Shown one piece after another: positions 5,796 to 5,907 of a stretch of DNA of 5,907 nucleotides. The stretch comes from Clostridiales bacterium (GTDB lineage Bacteria > Bacillota > Clostridia > Christensenellales > CAG-138). The DNA is taken from assembly GCA_009783775.1 (NCBI GenBank), contig WRCT01000120.1:1-5907 (forward strand). The letters run 5' to 3'. Position 1 is the stretch's first letter. Each line of letters opens with the position of its first letter. The position numbers and the translations under genes were made by a program. Under the pieces are notes generated by a model. It saw nothing but the letters and a program-made list of their open reading frames with translations. It searched no databases and was not told where the DNA came from.

Positions 5796-5907
5796 TTGTA
5801 GGGCGGGGGCTTCGTTCCCATCACATAAGGAAGTATCATCAAAAACTATAAGATAGCAGTCAGAGCACGGTGTTTGTAGCAAATACTAAACTGATTGGAG
5901 AAAACAT
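5796..5907 (+). other. Spacer leading to a probable next gene at the right edge
   Basis: After the array come a G-rich stretch (5799-5809) and AT-richer sequence. The final bases show GGAG at 5897-5900, five bases, then AT at the very edge, which would be an ATG start if the next base is G. TATAAG (5847-5852) resembles a -10 but has no matching -35. No coding sequence is visible here. Confidence 0.35.

Noticed and set aside
5799..5816. Terminator-like hairpin after the YTCCRGA array
   Set aside because: Only three GC pairs plus two wobble pairs can form around CTTCG, and no T-run follows.
5297..5882. Minus-strand open frames with repeated NPESGVW or LESGIWS peptides
   Set aside because: The peptides are simply translations of the YTCCRGA array, which is open in all frames on both strands, joined to antisense of the CAP gene.

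Overview
The window most likely comes from an anaerobic Gram-positive bacterium of class Clostridia, probably a gut or sludge lineage. The evidence is indirect: a secreted CAP protein of the clostridial type with a bacterial Ig-like (BIG2) domain and a C-terminal dockerin, strong Shine-Dalgarno sites, an RqcH/FbpA-type NFACT protein, and moderately GC-rich genes separated by AT-richer spacers. I cannot name the species.

Layout, left to right. Positions 1-2937 hold a minus-strand run of three tightly packed genes, read right to left: rqcH (ribosome quality control), an ABC-2-type exporter ATPase, and its membrane permease, which runs off the left edge. The ATPase start lies 3 bases after the rqcH stop, and the permease start overlaps the ATPase stop as ATGA, so the three are probably co-transcribed and translationally coupled. 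At 2938-3077 lie an inverted pair of heptanucleotide arrays and a strong rpsT terminator. rpsT (ribosomal protein S20) follows on the minus strand with a TTG start and its own promoter. The 161-base divergent spacer at 3336-3496 carries the rpsT promoter, another heptanucleotide array and a candidate plus-strand promoter. From 3497 to 5719 a single large plus-strand gene encodes a secreted multidomain CAP/BIG2/dockerin protein. Its stop codon sits in the centre of a perfect palindrome, which runs directly into a 70-base heptanucleotide array. The window ends in a probable Shine-Dalgarno site and the first two bases of another start codon.

How the genes relate: rqcH and rpsT both belong to the translation machinery (stalled-chain tailing; 30S assembly). 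The exporter shares the rqcH transcript but has no obvious mechanistic link to it. The CAP protein is divergently transcribed and acts outside the cell, probably docked to a cohesin scaffold or cell-surface partner not seen here.

The most unusual content is the repeat layer. Three sequence-unrelated tandem repeats, all with a 7-base period (CAGTGGT, GTTACAA and YTCCRGA), occupy almost every intergenic gap, and one CAGTGGT-type array lies inside the rqcH reading frame. They resemble the short tandemly repeated heptanucleotide sequences described in cyanobacteria. What spreads or maintains them here is unknown. I found no CRISPR array, tRNA, rRNA, insertion sequence or phage gene.
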